A DNA stretch of 43,342 nucleotides, taken from assembly GCF_028689305.1 (NCBI RefSeq), contig NZ_JAQTWM010000023.1, forward strand, positions 1-43,342. The letters are read 5' to 3'. Positions 6,633 to 14,202 of this stretch are shown piece after piece. Position numbers and translations under genes: made by a program. Under the pieces are notes generated by a model. It was given only the letters and a program-made list of their open reading frames with translations, did no database searches and was not told the DNA's origin. This stretch comes from Rhodoferax sp. Its GTDB lineage: Bacteria; Pseudomonadota; Gammaproteobacteria; Burkholderiales; Burkholderiaceae_C. Numbering within the stretch: position 1 is the stretch's first letter; each line of letters starts with the position of its first letter.

Positions 6633-8147
6633 TCATTTGTGTCCACCGCCACTGGAAAAACCACCAAATGACCCGCCCGAACTGCGTGAGCTGCTGCTGT
6701 AGGACGACGAGCAGTTTTCCACCGCCGGATCACAGCTGGAACAGCGGCTGATCAGCATGGCCAGCAACAGCAACACCACAAAGATGACGATCAGCGTGCG
6801 CACACTCATGGCGGCGTTGGCACTGGCCGGGCCAACATCCCCCCGCTGGAACAGGTCTTTCTTCTCATCCAGCTTGAAGGCCTCGGCCACCTTGGCACTG
6901 TCGATCTTGCTGCCAAGCGACCAGACCTGTTCCGTCGCCGATTGCTCCAGCGACAGCAGGTTGGCACCGCTGGCAAAGTCGCGATTGGCGGTACGTTGCC
7001 CGCGTGTGACCTGCCAGTAGAACTCGCCCAGTGCGTAAGTCGTCTCGGCATCGTAGCTCTCTTTGAGCCGGTAAGTGGTTCCCAGGTAGGCTGCGGTCTG
7101 GCCGTTGCTGCTCAGCACAGGAGCGCCGGTGGCGGGTTTGACCACACTCCAGCCCTCGGTGGAATCCACCAGAAAAATGAAACCCCGCTTCTGGTTGTAG
7201 AGCAGATATTCTTCCCAGCCAAAGTGTTCGTCCGGGTCACTGGGGTCCACACCCATGCGGTGCTGGAAACCCACCACCTGCCAGGACCGGCCCTGCAGCT
7301 GACCCACACTGCCCAGGGCAATCAAAGGCTGCACCGGCTCGTCCTGGATGGCGTGTTTGAGCTCGCCGCCTATACCTTGTGACACATCAATCAGGCTGTT
7401 GCAGGCCCCACAGGTGATGCTCTGGCTGGTGGCCAGCGCCACCGTCACCGGCGCGCCGCAGTTCGGGCAATTGAACTGGCGGCCGGCCTCGGTTTTGGCC
7501 GATTCGTCCCGCAGGCCAGTAAGCTGCAGGTCTTCCAGCTGCACCGACTGGCCCAGAGCCACGGTTGGCGGTTGACTGCCGTAGTCCAGGCTCAGCACCG
7601 CTGCGTTGCTCTGGCTGCGCAACTCCACCATGGCAAACGACTGGCCCAGCGCGGGCAGATGTGGCAACTCGCCTTGCGCGGCCAGCAACATCACCGGCGT
7701 GTTGGCCGCCACGCTGAAGGACTGGCCATTGATGGTGGTGCTGGCGCCAACGCGGAAACGCTCGGCGGGCGGCAACTCACGCGGCACGGCCTGAGGGACG
7801 GCCCACACATAAGCGCCGTTGTCTTCACTCAGGTAGGCGCTGCTGCCGTCTGCCAGCACGGCATGCCATTCGGTCCAGGTGCCTTCAGGGTATTTGTATT
7901 GCAGCCGCCCCACCAGGGTAAATGCCTGGCCCTGCCACTGACCCGCGCTATGCAACTGCAGCGGGCTGTGGTCTTCAAACAGCTCGGCCATCTTGCCGAT
8001 GCGTGAGAGGGTCTCGCCATCACGCACGATGCTGCTCTGGCAGTAGCCACAGACCGCATGGGTAGACTGCGCGCTGGCAAACGCCACGGGCGCGCCGCAG
8101 CCCGGGCAAGGTGCACGGTAATGGCGCTGACTGGGGCTAGTGGCCAT
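6633..8147 (-). CDS. DUF4178 protein with two zinc ribbons and C-terminal membrane anchor
   Basis: A 504-residue protein built as a duplication. Zinc ribbon 1 has Cys14, Cys17, Cys33 and Cys36; a DUF4178-type beta domain follows (about 50-210, with G-R-L-Q-Y-K-Y-P-E-G-T-W-T-E-W). Zinc ribbon 2 has Cys227, Cys230, Cys246 and Cys249, then a second DUF4178 domain (about 275-390, H-F-G-W-E-E-Y-L-L-Y). One transmembrane helix lies at about 450-467, followed by a Cys-containing, Ser/Gly-rich tail (Cys469, 472, 479). The bulk is probably cytoplasmic and tethered to the inner membrane. It sits between the SPFH gene (86 bases upstream) and DUF350 (37 bases downstream). Start ATG 8147 gives the zinc ribbon directly. 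Biochemical function not known. Confidence 0.8.
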   Translation of the reverse strand: MATSPSQRHYRAPCPGCGAPVAFASAQSTHAVCGYCQSSIVRDGETLSRIGKMAELFEDHSPLQLHSAGQWQGQAFTLVGRLQYKYPEGTWTEWHAVLADGSSAYLSEDNGAYVWAVPQAVPRELPPAERFRVGASTTINGQSFSVAANTPVMLLAAQGELPHLPALGQSFAMVELRSQSNAAVLSLDYGSQPPTVALGQSVQLEDLQLTGLRDESAKTEAGRQFNCPNCGAPVTVALATSQSITCGACNSLIDVSQGIGGELKHAIQDEPVQPLIALGSVGQLQGRSWQVVGFQHRMGVDPSDPDEHFGWEEYLLYNQKRGFIFLVDSTEGWSVVKPATGAPVLSSNGQTAAYLGTTYRLKESYDAETTYALGEFYWQVTRGQRTANRDFASGANLLSLEQSATEQVWSLGSKIDSAKVAEAFKLDEKKDLFQRGDVGPASANAAMSVRTLIVIFVVLLLLAMLISRCSSCDPAVENCSSSYSSSSRSSGGSFGGFSSGGGHK

Positions 8148-8224
8148 GCGCCTGTCTCCCCATGCGACCCATTCGGGGGTACTTCTTCATAGACCCGATC
8201 AAAAAACAAGCCATGGCAGGCTGC

Positions 8225-8246
8225 AAAACCGGTTCAAACCAGTTTT
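8225..8246 (-). terminator. hairpin over the SPFH stop codon
   Basis: AAAACYGGT-type arms (AAAACCGGT at 8225-8233 and ACCAGTTTT at 8238-8246, one G-T pair) around a 4-base loop that contains the stop codon. It ends in four T residues on the minus strand. It could be an attenuating terminator between the SPFH and DUF4178 genes; the T-run is short. Confidence 0.35.
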
Positions 8247-9268
8247 TTCAACAGTTCCGCCTTCTTCGCATCAAACTCTGACTGCGTCAGGATGCCCTTG
8301 GCCTTGAGATCACCCAATTTTTCCAGCGTGGCCATCACCTCTTCAGGCTTCACACTGGCCACTGACGCTGCGGCAGCCGGAGCAGACTGCAAGCCGGCGG
8401 CCAGGTTCTGCGCCAGCACCTGACCCAGCGCCACGCCGGCGCCCAGCCCCATGGCGTCACCGGCAATGCCGCTGCCGCCGCCTGATCCGGCGCCTTCAGC
8501 AAACTTTGGAATGGCTTGTGCCGTCTGGTACTGCATGAACTTGCCCATGTCGTTGCCAACCATGCCCATGCCGATTTTTTGATCCAGCACCTTTTGCAAC
8601 TCTTCGGGCAATGAGACGTTCTGCACCGTCATGCCGTCGAGTGTCAAACCGATCTTCTCGAATTCGGGCGCCAGCTGGCGTGTCAGCGCCTGGGCGAAGC
8701 TGAGTTGATTGGCCGCCAGATCCAGAAAGGCGATGCCACTGCTGGCCACGGCGTTGCTGATGTTCTGCAACACCAGGCCACGCAACTGGCCGTCGACGTC
8801 CGCCGTCTCATAACGCTCGCGGGTGCCCGACACCTGGGTATGGAACAGTTTCGGGTCGGCGATGTGGAAGTTGTAGTTGCCAAAGGCACGCAGGCGCACC
8901 GCGCCAAAGTCAGCATCGCGGATGGTGATTGGCTGCGGGGTGCCCCACTTCTGGTCGAGCTGCTGGCGTGCGCTGAAAAAATACACGTCACTCTTGAACG
9001 GGGACTCAAACAGCTTGTCCCAGTTTTTCAGGTAAGTCAGCACCGGCAGGGTTTGTGTGGTGAGCGTGTAGGTGCCGGGACCAAACACGTCGGCGACCTT
9101 GCCTTCGTTGACAAACAGCGCCATCTGCGACTCGCGCACCACCAGCTGGGCACCGTTCTGGATTTCCATCTCGGCCATCGGGAAACGCCAGACCAGTGTG
9201 CCATCGTCGTCTTCGGTCCACTGAATGATGTCGATGAACTGTTTCTTGATGAAGTCCATGAGTGCCAT
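8234..9268 (-). CDS. SPFH domain protein with C-terminal SHOCT domain
   Basis: A 344-residue protein. Residues about 30-240 are an SPFH/band-7-like domain of the 'virion core protein-like' subgroup (MALMDFIKKQFIDIIQWTED start, R-E-S-Q-M-A-L-F-V-N-E-G-K, the G-T-Y-T-L-T strand). A Gly/Ala-rich linker follows (about 255-300), then a SHOCT helical hairpin at about 307-344 (L-E-K-L-G-D-L-K-A-K-G-I-L-T-Q-S-E-F-D-A-K-K). No transmembrane helix is evident, so it probably acts at the cytoplasmic membrane face as an oligomeric scaffold. The start has an AGGAG site. It is the first gene of the minus-strand cluster leading to the spermidine synthase-like enzyme. Confidence 0.82.
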   Translation of the reverse strand: MALMDFIKKQFIDIIQWTEDDDGTLVWRFPMAEMEIQNGAQLVVRESQMALFVNEGKVADVFGPGTYTLTTQTLPVLTYLKNWDKLFESPFKSDVYFFSARQQLDQKWGTPQPITIRDADFGAVRLRAFGNYNFHIADPKLFHTQVSGTRERYETADVDGQLRGLVLQNISNAVASSGIAFLDLAANQLSFAQALTRQLAPEFEKIGLTLDGMTVQNVSLPEELQKVLDQKIGMGMVGNDMGKFMQYQTAQAIPKFAEGAGSGGGSGIAGDAMGLGAGVALGQVLAQNLAAGLQSAPAAAASVASVKPEEVMATLEKLGDLKAKGILTQSEFDAKKAELLKKLV

Positions 9269-9324
9269 GTGCTGCTCCTAAGGGGATGATGCTGCGGCAA
9301 TGATACACAGGCCCCAAATGACAA

Positions 9325-9356
9325 CGCCCACCCTGGCAACTCTGCCAGGGTGGGCG
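9325..9356 (-). terminator. strong hairpin terminator
   Basis: Perfect 14-bp GC-rich stem (arms 9325-9338 and 9343-9356) with a 4-base loop. On the minus strand it follows the small exported-protein gene (stop 9387) and precedes the SPFH gene (start 9268). The T-tract after it is weak (TTGTCATTT), but the stem is the strongest in the region and isolates the SPFH cluster from upstream transcription. Confidence 0.7.
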
Positions 9357-9386
9357 CGCATCGCCGCCAGTTGAACCGGCTGCGAT

Positions 9387-9755
9387 TTATTCGGCCACGC
9401 TCACACGCACCACTTGCTCGCCGGCCATCGGATTGGCGGACTGCGTCTGGGCCATCATGACCGGTGCCGGACGGGTGACCCGGCCAAAGCCACGGCTGGC
9501 CAACTCGCGGCGCACCGCCTCGACACGGGCCAGATCCTGCGCGTTGCCACTGCGGCGGTATTGCGCCTGGGCTTTTTGCAGCGTTTGCATCAGGGAAGCC
9601 ACTTCATGTGACATCACCGGCGTCTGCGGATTGGCTGTGGCAACCTGAACCACGGGTTGAACCGGGCTGGCGGCAGCGCCTTCCTGTGCCAGTGCGGAAC
9701 CGGCGGTCACTGCCAACAACAGCGTCAACAACAGAGAAGAAAAAGATTTGTTCAT
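9387..9755 (-). CDS. small exported protein, unrecognised
   Basis: A 122-residue protein with a clear signal peptide (MNKSFSSLLLTLLLAVTAGS, cleavage after A-L-A near residue 22). The mature part has a Pro/Val/Gln-rich start, a helical stretch with S-L-M-Q-T-L-Q-K-A-Q-A-Q-Y-R-R-S-G-N-A-Q-D-L-A split by charged residues, and a low-complexity tail rich in Met and Gln. There are no cysteines. ATG 9755 was chosen because the signal peptide begins there; the upstream in-frame extension has no coding character. It is a monocistronic unit ended by the strong hairpin at 9325. Function unknown, probably periplasmic. Confidence 0.7.
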   Translation of the reverse strand: MNKSFSSLLLTLLLAVTAGSALAQEGAAASPVQPVVQVATANPQTPVMSHEVASLMQTLQKAQAQYRRSGNAQDLARVEAVRRELASRGFGRVTRPAPVMMAQTQSANPMAGEQVVRVSVAE

Positions 9756-9987
9756 GAAAAACTCCCAGATCGGTGAAAAAGTCAGCCAGTCACAAAAACC
9801 GGCCCCAAGTCTTAATGTGACCCGAAGGTAACGCACTTTTTTGGCCCCTTCATGACAAACGTAACGCCCCGGCCTCTGGCGTGACATTGGTTACAAGTGC
9901 TTGCAATTGGCGGCTGTTTTGTCCGGGATAAGCGACGTTGCAGCCCGGTTTGGGCTATGCTCACCGGCAGTTTTCAAAGTTTTTGAC

Positions 9988-10818
9988 ATGTCTTGGTCGC
10001 CCACCACCACCGCATCCCCCGCTCGTCTCCAGGTCCCTGCCATGTTGCTGGCCGCAGGTCGCGGCGAGCGCATGCGGCCCCTGACTGATCGTTGTCCGAA
10101 ACCCCTGCTGCTGGTGCGGGGCAAGTCCCTGCTGCAATGGCAACTGGAGGCGCTGCTGCGTGGCGGCTGTCACCGGGCCGTCATCAATACCGCCTGGCTG
10201 GGCGACCTGATTCCCGACACTTTTCAAAGCCATTTTGCCATCCAGCCCGGACAAAATAAGCCTGACATGCTATTAAATATAGAGCAAATTCAGATCAGCT
10301 ATTCCCACGAGGGGCGTGATTTTGGTGCGGCATTGGAGACTGCTGGCGGCATCTGCCGCGCCCTGCCACTGCTGTGCCCGCCAGCCGTTGAAGGCGGCGG
10401 CGAAGTGTTCTGGGTGCTGGCCGGTGATGTCTTCACGCCTGGTTTCGAATTCAATGGCCAGGCGGCCGCGCGTTTTGCGCGCAGTGGCCTGCTGGCCCAT
10501 TTGTGGCTGGTGCCCAATCCGGCGCACAACCCGCGCGGCGATTTTGGGCTGGATGCCGCCAGCGGACTGGCGCTGAACCTCGCCGCCGACGACCCGCGCC
10601 CGCGCTACACCTATTCCACCATCGGTCTGTACCACCGCGCCCTGTTTGCGCCACCCTGGTGTCCCATCCCCGCGGGCAACCCGCAAGGCACCAAGGCCGC
10701 ACTGGCGCCGCTGTTGCGCGCCGCCATGGACCAGGGCCTGGTGTCGGCTGAGTTGTACACCGGTGATTGGACCGATGTCGGCACCCCGCAGCGGCTGGCC
10801 CAGCTCAACACCGACTGA
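9988..10818 (+). CDS. murU: N-acetylmuramate alpha-1-phosphate uridylyltransferase (MurU type)
   Basis: A 276-residue nucleotidyltransferase that makes UDP-MurNAc from MurNAc-1-phosphate in the cell-wall recycling route that bypasses de novo synthesis. The signature L-L-A-A-G-R-G-E-R-M-R-P-L-T lies at residues 20-33, with P-K-P-L-L after it; V-L-A-G-D-V (metal-binding Asp) and the end W-T-D-V-G-T-P-Q-R-L are typical. Start ATG 9988 is used; ATG 10042 just before the signature is an alternative, and neither has a strong ribosome site. Residues about 89-104 form an insertion relative to what I expect for the family and correspond to an AT-rich repeat-like DNA stretch. Its pathway partner amgK is at 24047, not adjacent. 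Confidence 0.82.
   Translation: MSWSPTTTASPARLQVPAMLLAAGRGERMRPLTDRCPKPLLLVRGKSLLQWQLEALLRGGCHRAVINTAWLGDLIPDTFQSHFAIQPGQNKPDMLLNIEQIQISYSHEGRDFGAALETAGGICRALPLLCPPAVEGGGEVFWVLAGDVFTPGFEFNGQAAARFARSGLLAHLWLVPNPAHNPRGDFGLDAASGLALNLAADDPRPRYTYSTIGLYHRALFAPPWCPIPAGNPQGTKAALAPLLRAAMDQGLVSAELYTGDWTDVGTPQRLAQLNTD
10254..10298. repeat. AT-rich repeat-like segment inside murU
   Basis: An AT-rich island (core GCTATTAAATATAGAGCAAA) within a GC-rich gene, similar to the end of the dispersed repeat copies at 15545, 25138 and 35025 (GCTAT, short spacer, ATAG). It is in frame and encodes K-P-D-M-L-L-N-I-E-Q-I. The match is only partial. Confidence 0.4.
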
Positions 10819-10891
10819 AAAATCTTGCTACCCTTGGGCCTCGGCCGGTTTGGCTGACCCGCCTTCACTTTCCACCTCACCAGACTCACTT

Positions 10892-12283
10892 ATGACTGTT
10901 TCCAGCAACTCCGTTTATGCCCGGCGCCGCGCCGAACTGGCCCGCCAGATTGGCCCGGGTGGCATTGCCGTCGTGCCCACCGCTTCCGAGCAGCAACGCA
11001 ACCGCGACAGCGACTTTCTGTTTCGCCACGACAGCTATTTCTACTACCTCTGCGGCTTTACCGAACCCAAAGCGTGGCTGGTCATCACCGGCGACGGTCA
11101 CACCACCCTGTTTTGCCAGCCCAAGGACCTGGAGCGCGAAATCTGGGACGGCCTGCGCCTGGGGCCGGAGGCGGCGCCGCCAGCCCTCGGTGTGGATGCC
11201 GCGTTCTCGGTGACCGAACTGGATACCCGGCTGCCCGGCCTGCTCGACGGGTGCCAGACTGTCTGGTACCCGTTTGCCATCCACCCGGGGCTGGAGTCGC
11301 GCATGGACGGTTGGCTGGGCAGTTTGCGCACCCGCGTGCGTTACGGCACGCTGTGCCCGCAACAGCAGCACGACCTGTGTGCCGTGCTGGATGAGATGCG
11401 TCTGGTCAAGGACACGCATGAACAGGCCATCATGCGCCGCGCCGCGCAGATCAGTGCCCGCGCCCACATCCGCGCCATGCAGCGTAGCGCCCGGATGCTG
11501 CGGGCCGGCCAGGAAGTGCGTGAGTACCACCTGGATGCCGAGTTGCTGCACGAGTTTCGCCAGTGTGGCTCGCAGTACCCCGCCTATGGCTCGATCGTGG
11601 CCGCCGGGGCCAACGCCTGCGTACTGCATTACCGGGCTGACGCTGGCCTGGTGAGAGACGGCGAGCTGGTCCTGATCGACGCCGCCTGCGAGTTGGACGG
11701 CTACGCCAGCGACATCACCCGCACCTTTCCGGCCAACGGCAGCTTCACCGGCCCCCAACGCACCTTGTATGAACTGGTTCTGGCCTCGCAGGACGCCGCG
11801 GTGGCGGCCACCAAGGCCGGCGCCCGGTTCACCGACCCGCATGACGCCACCGTCAAGGTGCTGGCGCAGGGCATGCTGGACGTCGGCCTGCTCGATAAAA
11901 ACAAGGCGGGCACACTCGACGATGTGATCGAGAACCGCAGCTACTTCCCGTTTTACATGCATCGCACCGGCCACTGGCTGGGCATGGACGTGCATGACTG
12001 CGGCGCGTATACCGAACCCTCGGAAATTGGCCAGGTCAGCACCCGCAAGGACGCCTTGACTGGCGACATCATCCGCAACCGGCCAGCACGCATCCTGCGC
12101 GCCGGCATGGCGCTGACGATTGAGCCCGGCATCTATGTCCGCCCCAGCGCGAATGTGCCCGAGCAGTTCCACAACATCGGCATCCGCATCGAGGACGATG
12201 CCCTCGTGACCGACTCGGGCTGCGAACTGATCACCCGCGACGTGCCGGTGCAAGTGGCCGAGATCGAGGCGCTGATGCGCTGA
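10892..12283 (+). CDS. pepP: Xaa-Pro aminopeptidase (aminopeptidase P)
   Basis: A 463-residue metallopeptidase of the pita-bread fold that removes N-terminal residues preceding proline; cytoplasmic. The N-terminal creatinase-like domain starts Y-A-R-R-R-A-E-L-A-R. The C-terminal catalytic domain shows the metal ligands in order: Asp in L-I-D-A-A-C-E, Asp in Y-A-S-D-I-T-R-T-F, His in M-H-R-T-G-H-W-L-G-M-D-V-H-D, Glu in T-I-E-P-G-I-Y, Glu in G-I-R-I-E-D-D. All five are intact and the length is normal. ATG 10892 is chosen since the family's N-terminus begins there; the frame is open further upstream inside murU. It probably shares a transcript with murU (73 bases) and the next gene. Confidence 0.92.
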   Translation: MTVSSNSVYARRRAELARQIGPGGIAVVPTASEQQRNRDSDFLFRHDSYFYYLCGFTEPKAWLVITGDGHTTLFCQPKDLEREIWDGLRLGPEAAPPALGVDAAFSVTELDTRLPGLLDGCQTVWYPFAIHPGLESRMDGWLGSLRTRVRYGTLCPQQQHDLCAVLDEMRLVKDTHEQAIMRRAAQISARAHIRAMQRSARMLRAGQEVREYHLDAELLHEFRQCGSQYPAYGSIVAAGANACVLHYRADAGLVRDGELVLIDAACELDGYASDITRTFPANGSFTGPQRTLYELVLASQDAAVAATKAGARFTDPHDATVKVLAQGMLDVGLLDKNKAGTLDDVIENRSYFPFYMHRTGHWLGMDVHDCGAYTEPSEIGQVSTRKDALTGDIIRNRPARILRAGMALTIEPGIYVRPSANVPEQFHNIGIRIEDDALVTDSGCELITRDVPVQVAEIEALMR

Positions 12284-12325
12284 ACCGTGCCCCATTCCGC
12301 CACGACCTCAACCACGCCCGACACC

Positions 12326-13669
12326 ATGCCATTACAGACCTCTGAGCAACTTGCCGCATTTTTCAACCAGCACGGGGTGCGTGATGTGGAGTGCATCTTT
12401 CCCGACATGTCAGGCTACCCGCGCGGCAAGCTGATGCCTGCTGCCAGCTTTGCCGCCGGCGCCGAGCTGCGCATCTGCCAGGCCATCCCGATGCAGGCGA
12501 TCACTGGCGAGTATTCGTACAACCCGGTGTTTCCCGACTCGGACCCCGACGTACGCATGGTGCCCGACCACCACACCCTGACCCTGGCACCCTGGGCCAG
12601 CGTGCCACGGGCGGTGGTGGTGCATGACTGCCTGGAGCTCAATGGTGAGTTGTGCCAATTTGCCCCGCGCAGCACCCTCAAAAAGGTGCTGACCCGCTAC
12701 GCGGCACGGGGTTGGCGCCCGGTCGTCGCGCCCGAGATCGAGTTTTACCTGACCGCAGCCAACATCGACCCGGCACAGGCCTTGATGCCGCCAGCCGTGC
12801 GCGGTGGCCGCGCCGAGGTGGGACAAAGCGCCTTCAGCCTGAACATGCTCAATGAACTGGCGCCGTTCTGGGACGAGTTCCGCGCCGCGCTGGCCACACT
12901 GAACGTGGCGGCCGACACCTGGATCCACGAAGTCGGCCCGACGCAGTACGAGATCAACCTGATGCATGGCGACCCGGTGGCCGTGGCGGACCAGGCCTTC
13001 CTGTTCAAATACGCCGCCCGCGAAATTGCGCTGAAACACGGGCTCAATGCGGTCTTCATGGCCAAGCCGATCGCGGGCAGTGCGGGCAGTTCCATGCACC
13101 TGCATCAAAGTGTGGTGGATGCCGATGGGCACAACATCTTCAGCCAGAAGGACGGCAGCGAGACTGCGCTGTTTGGCCAATTCATCGCCGGGCTGCAGAC
13201 CTACGGGCCGGAAGTGATGCTGATGTTGGCCCCCAACGTGAATTCTTATCGCCGCTACGTGTCGGGCAGCCAGGCTCCGGTGAATCTGCAGTGGGGTTAC
13301 GACAACCGCACCACCGGACTGCGTATCCCAGCCAGTTCCTCCGCTGCACGGCGCGTGGAAAACCGTGTGGCCGGGGCGGATGCCAATCCCTACCTGGCCA
13401 TCGCCGCATCGCTGGCGGCCGGTCTGGCCGGCATCGAGGCGCAATTGCAGCCCTCGCCCCCCCTGGCTGGCAATGGGTATGACGCCGCCCACGGTTTGCC
13501 GCGCAGCATGGAAGCGGCCCTGCCCAGGATGCAGCACAGCCATTGGGCCCGCGAGGTTTTTGGCGAGGATTTTGTGACCGGCTACTGCGCGGTCAAGGCC
13601 CTCGAATACGATCACTTCCTGAACGAAGTCAGCGCCTGGGAGCGGCGTTTTCTACTGCCCCAGGTTTAG
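12326..13669 (+). CDS. glutamine synthetase family protein (gamma-glutamylpolyamine synthetase type)
   Basis: A 447-residue ATP-dependent ligase of the GlnA superfamily. Typical elements are F-P-D-M-S-G-Y-P-R-G-K near the N-terminus, the metal/ATP site P-E-I-E-F-Y, the H-E-V-G-P-T-Q-Y-E-I segment, G-S-S-M-H-L-H-Q-S and the C-terminal R-I-P-A-S-S-S-A-A-R-R-V-E-N-R. It is shorter and differently ordered than the housekeeping GlnA and resembles PuuA-like enzymes that gamma-glutamylate putrescine or other amines. An in-frame GTG at 12287 is possible, but ATG 12326 gives the family-like N-terminus. The precise substrate is not readable. No puu transporter or oxidase is nearby. Confidence 0.8.
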   Translation: MPLQTSEQLAAFFNQHGVRDVECIFPDMSGYPRGKLMPAASFAAGAELRICQAIPMQAITGEYSYNPVFPDSDPDVRMVPDHHTLTLAPWASVPRAVVVHDCLELNGELCQFAPRSTLKKVLTRYAARGWRPVVAPEIEFYLTAANIDPAQALMPPAVRGGRAEVGQSAFSLNMLNELAPFWDEFRAALATLNVAADTWIHEVGPTQYEINLMHGDPVAVADQAFLFKYAAREIALKHGLNAVFMAKPIAGSAGSSMHLHQSVVDADGHNIFSQKDGSETALFGQFIAGLQTYGPEVMLMLAPNVNSYRRYVSGSQAPVNLQWGYDNRTTGLRIPASSSAARRVENRVAGADANPYLAIAASLAAGLAGIEAQLQPSPPLAGNGYDAAHGLPRSMEAALPRMQHSHWAREVFGEDFVTGYCAVKALEYDHFLNEVSAWERRFLLPQV

Positions 13670-13740
13670 CGGGGCATCGCTCCGGCAACGTCGGGGAACA
13701 TCCGCTTACGTCTGCTTACAGGCCCCTGTCTGTGCCCGCC

Positions 13741-13746
13741 TAGAAT
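13741..13746 (+). promoter_or_regulatory. TAGAAT -10-like hexamer, possibly leaderless
   Basis: TAGAAT lies 6 bases before the ATG at 13753, so a start of transcription would fall on or near the ATG. No convincing -35 at standard spacing and no ribosome site are visible. Weak support. Confidence 0.25.
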
Positions 13747-13752
13747 GATTTG

Positions 13753-14187
13753 ATGAAAAAATCAAATCAACTGTTGGGCCTCATCCTGGCTGTTGCGGCG
13801 CTTCACGGCACCGCAACAGCAGCCGATGTTGGTGTCTCGATCAATATCTCGCAACCCGGGTTTTATGGCCGTATTGACGTGGGCCGTGTGCCCTCACCCG
13901 TGGTGATCTACCCGCAACCCATCATCATTGAGCAAGCACCGGTGACAGTGGTGCGCCAGCCGATTTATCTGCGTGTGCCGCCTGGGCATGAAAAGCACTG
14001 GGACAAATACTGCCGGCGTTACAACGCCTGTGGCCAACCGGTGTATTTTGTCCAGGACAGCTGGTACCGCGAAGTTTACGCACCGCGCTACTATGGCCCG
14101 CCGGCAGGCCGGGACAACCGCCGTGATGATCGGCATGACAACGGCCATCGTAACCACAAGAAAGACAAAGGCCACGGCGGGGATTGA
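13753..14187 (+). CDS. small exported basic protein, unrecognised
   Basis: A 144-residue protein with a signal peptide (about residues 1-24, ending A-T-A-A). The mature part begins with a strand-rich segment (V-G-V-S-I-N-I-S-Q-P-G-F-Y-G-R-I-D), followed by P-V-V-I-Y-P-Q-P repeats, a two-cysteine element (Y-C-R-R-Y-N-A-C-G) and Y-Y-G-P-P. The C-terminus is strongly charged with many His, Asp, Arg and Lys. This layout is common among small Burkholderiales periplasmic proteins of unknown role; the His-rich tail could bind metal, but that is only inference. It converges on the HD-GYP gene with 15 bases between the stops. No ribosome site is visible before the ATG. Confidence 0.7.
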   Translation: MKKSNQLLGLILAVAALHGTATAADVGVSINISQPGFYGRIDVGRVPSPVVIYPQPIIIEQAPVTVVRQPIYLRVPPGHEKHWDKYCRRYNACGQPVYFVQDSWYREVYAPRYYGPPAGRDNRRDDRHDNGHRNHKKDKGHGGD

Positions 14188-14202
14188 GCCGCCTGCTGCT
14201 TT

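Noticed and set aside
10886-12295. 469-codon open frame antisense to pepP
   Set aside because: Mirror frame of a well-conserved peptidase; the composition is typical of shadow frames.
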